Below, piece by piece: positions 41,854 to 44,068 of a stretch of DNA of 44,068 nucleotides (position 1 is its first letter; each line of letters opens with the position of its first letter). The stretch lies in NCBI GenBank assembly GCA_028565635.1, contig JAOXYB010050279.1:1-44068 (forward strand). The letters are read 5' to 3'. This stretch comes from Phoronis ovalis. Its lineage: Eukaryota > Phoronida > Phoronidae. The notes below the pieces were generated by a model that saw only the letters and a list, made by a program, of their open reading frames with translations, did not search any database and had not been told where the DNA came from. The position numbers and the translations under genes are program-made.

Positions 41854-44068
41854 GGTGATTCTAATGTGAACTCCCGAAAGATTCCTTACAGCTAATTTAA
41901 GATTTTGCGTTATAAGTCCATTTTGATCAATATGCTAGCATATTCAGTCATATTAAATTAGTAAATATCCAATTCAATCGGTCTAGAAGTCAGTGAGAAG
42001 TGATACATTTTTAAACTAAGCTATGAAATTGAGCTGATTTCAAAACTATCATCATGACCTATATAATAACTTTCATGTACATAATTTGTAGTCATGTAGA
42101 TTTATTATTAGACCTGTTAATGAATTGTGTGAATACAATACGCTTATTGTAAATAATATATTATCTGGGATACGATGTGTACCTTACTTAGTCAGATCAA
42201 AGGGAGATAACTACCAATATATATAAAATATGAAATATCCCATTCAGTGCTAAAAACCAATACCGTGGAGAAGTCACTTTTCTATAGATGGTTAAAAAGA
42301 TTAATATTTCGTACTTCAATTTAATTTTTTTTCCAAATTGGAAGTGGAAACCGATATCCAATAATTATTTATAGCTTAATTGTTTTAGAGATAATAGTTT
42401 AAAAGCATATACACCGCATATATCAGTTTCAATTCAGTTTGTATATTTTACAGTTATAACGCACGAATACAACCGCAATTACAGTGGTTTCTGTAGGAAT
42501 TACTGCTACTTATTCGATAACAATAGCGTACTATAAAGTTCTATATATTGCATTATAACCTTTCCGTGCAGCCACAGGGCACTGGTGCGCTATATAACTA
42601 CGAGTATCAGCCTTCGCTGAACTCATAAAATGAACGCAAGTATACGTAATTGTTATGCTAAATTGTCCTCATACCCTGTATTAACGATATTTGAGCGTTT
42701 GCTGCCAATTCTTTTCCATAACAAGTGGCTTGTTATCAGAAAACTCCCCCTCTTTGAAAAAAGAAAAATAATAAAAATATTAAAATTCATGCCTCTTTGA
42801 AAAAATTGAAAAATATTGCAAAACTATGTAATATAGTACTGTGGTAAAGCCTTGCTGGATTTTACAGTAAAATTAACGGGATTATTTTTTTAGAAAACAC
42901 GTACATTATAAAATGTGAACGAGCGAGAACTGTGACATCAATGCACGCGTCTGTCTAATTTTATATTGGCGCCAAACAAACGAGGGTACTATGCCCTGAA
43001 GAGGATTTACTTAAATAAAATCAATTATAGACAACAGTTTCGGCGTCATCTATACGACTTCCACCAGAGGTCGCAACCTTTTTGTAAGGTTTCGCTAAGA
43101 CAGGGATATTGTTTTGTATAACATAAATAATAACATGCCTTCTGTATTTCTATGATAACAAAATTTGCATATTAATTATTTAGTTTCTTAAGAATTTTTT
43201 ACAGAGGTATAATATTATATCTTGTATAGTATCACTGATGTGAGCAGGTAGCTACATCCGGCAGACCAAAAAAAAACAACTCTAAACTCCACCTTCGAAC
43301 CGCACTTCATAATAACCATAACTATAACGGTGTCTTGTCTGATGACGTTGAAAGTTTTGATTATTTTCCTTGATATTTGATATGGTAAAAATTGTTAAAT
43401 GAACATAAAAAATGTATCCCATAGTAAAAACCAAGGCTGAAAATGGGCCGGGCCCATGGGGCGGCACATATATACAGTCACTTGGAATAAGAGTAGTCCC
43501 CGGGCATCATTTACATCAGTTTTTCATGCTAATTGATTTATATATTATATGCGATTCTACTACTTATATTCGGTGTTTCATGTTTTTCATGCCAAATTAA
43601 TCTTTAAAAATACGTGCAAACTTTAACCGCAACTTTTCAAAATTTTATAACTTCCTTTTTATCAAATGCAAGGATTTAATGTCTACTACTTATATTCGGT
43701 GTTTCATGTTTTTCATGCCAAATTAATCTTTAAATACGTGCAAACTTTAACAGCAACTTTTCAAAATTTTATAACTTCCTTTTTATCAAATGCAAGGATT
43801 TAATGTCATTTTTGAACTTTGAGATATAGCTTGCTGAAAATGGGAAGAAGAAAGTAGGAAGAAGAATAAAAGCCCACATGAATTAATAGCATACTGTCTA
43901 AATACATGTTTAAGCAACGGTTGTTATGATTAGGAGCTGCATCATTTCAAAAGACAGATCTTTTCATCAGTGGTGGGAGTAAGTATATTATACAGAGTCA
44001 CCCTTCTTGAACAATCCCTTCGTTAGAACTCGTTAGATCTTCGTTATATAACGAGTTCAATTCGTTAG
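41854..44068. other. 5' flank of ANKDD1A (right arm), no gene seen
   Basis: Mirror of 1-2215. It ends the window at exactly the base that pairs with position 1, so no sequence outside the palindrome is available for anchoring. Confidence 0.6.
43558..43807. repeat. 124-bp tandem duplication (right-arm mirror)
   Basis: Reverse complement of 262-511. Confidence 0.88.

Overview
The window is one locus of an invertebrate animal genome read twice. Bases 1-22034 and 22035-44068 are reverse complements of each other. They meet with no spacer between 22034 and 22035, inside the self-complementary TTGT/ACAA. Every feature at position x therefore recurs at 44069-x on the other strand. The exons, repeats and end sequences I compared are identical between arms. 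Unique information is about 22 kb, and the gene pairs should not be counted as paralogues without outside evidence. The exact symmetry, the missing spacer and the fact that the window ends where the palindrome ends make an assembly or template fold-back artefact the likeliest explanation.

The organism looks like an intron-rich, AT-rich metazoan. Genes are broken into short exons with GT-AG introns, and the introns carry MITEs, a tRNA-derived SINE and microsatellites. The proteins are clear orthologues of human ones. Nothing is bacterial. The repeat flavour suggests a marine invertebrate (lophotrochozoan or invertebrate deuterostome), but the species cannot be fixed from the sequence alone.

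Layout of the left arm: 1-2215 is 5' flank with a 124-bp tandem duplication. 2216-12298 (+) is ANKDD1A (ankyrin repeats plus death domain), 14 coding exons and 571 residues. 12299-14749 is a convergent intergenic region. 14750-18981 (-) is SPG21 (maspardin, alpha/beta-hydrolase fold), 8 coding exons and 307 residues, with a 593-bp Harbinger-like MITE in intron 2. 18982-21235 is a transposon-rich intergenic region holding a SINE, a 78-bp-period duplication and a second copy of an 8-bp-TSD MITE. 21236-21964 (+) holds the first two exons of an ODF3/CIMAP1-like SHIPPO-repeat gene, cut off by the palindrome centre. The right arm repeats all of this in mirror image.

The three genes do not form a pathway. 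ANKDD1A is a putative adaptor, maspardin an endosomal/trans-Golgi trafficking protein, and the ODF3-like protein a ciliary or sperm-tail microtubule protein. Their arrangement is still informative: tail-to-tail ANKDD1A-SPG21 matches the human chromosome 15q22 order as I know it, pointing to old microsynteny. I found no CRISPR array, rRNA gene, stand-alone tRNA gene, viral gene or novel multi-gene system.
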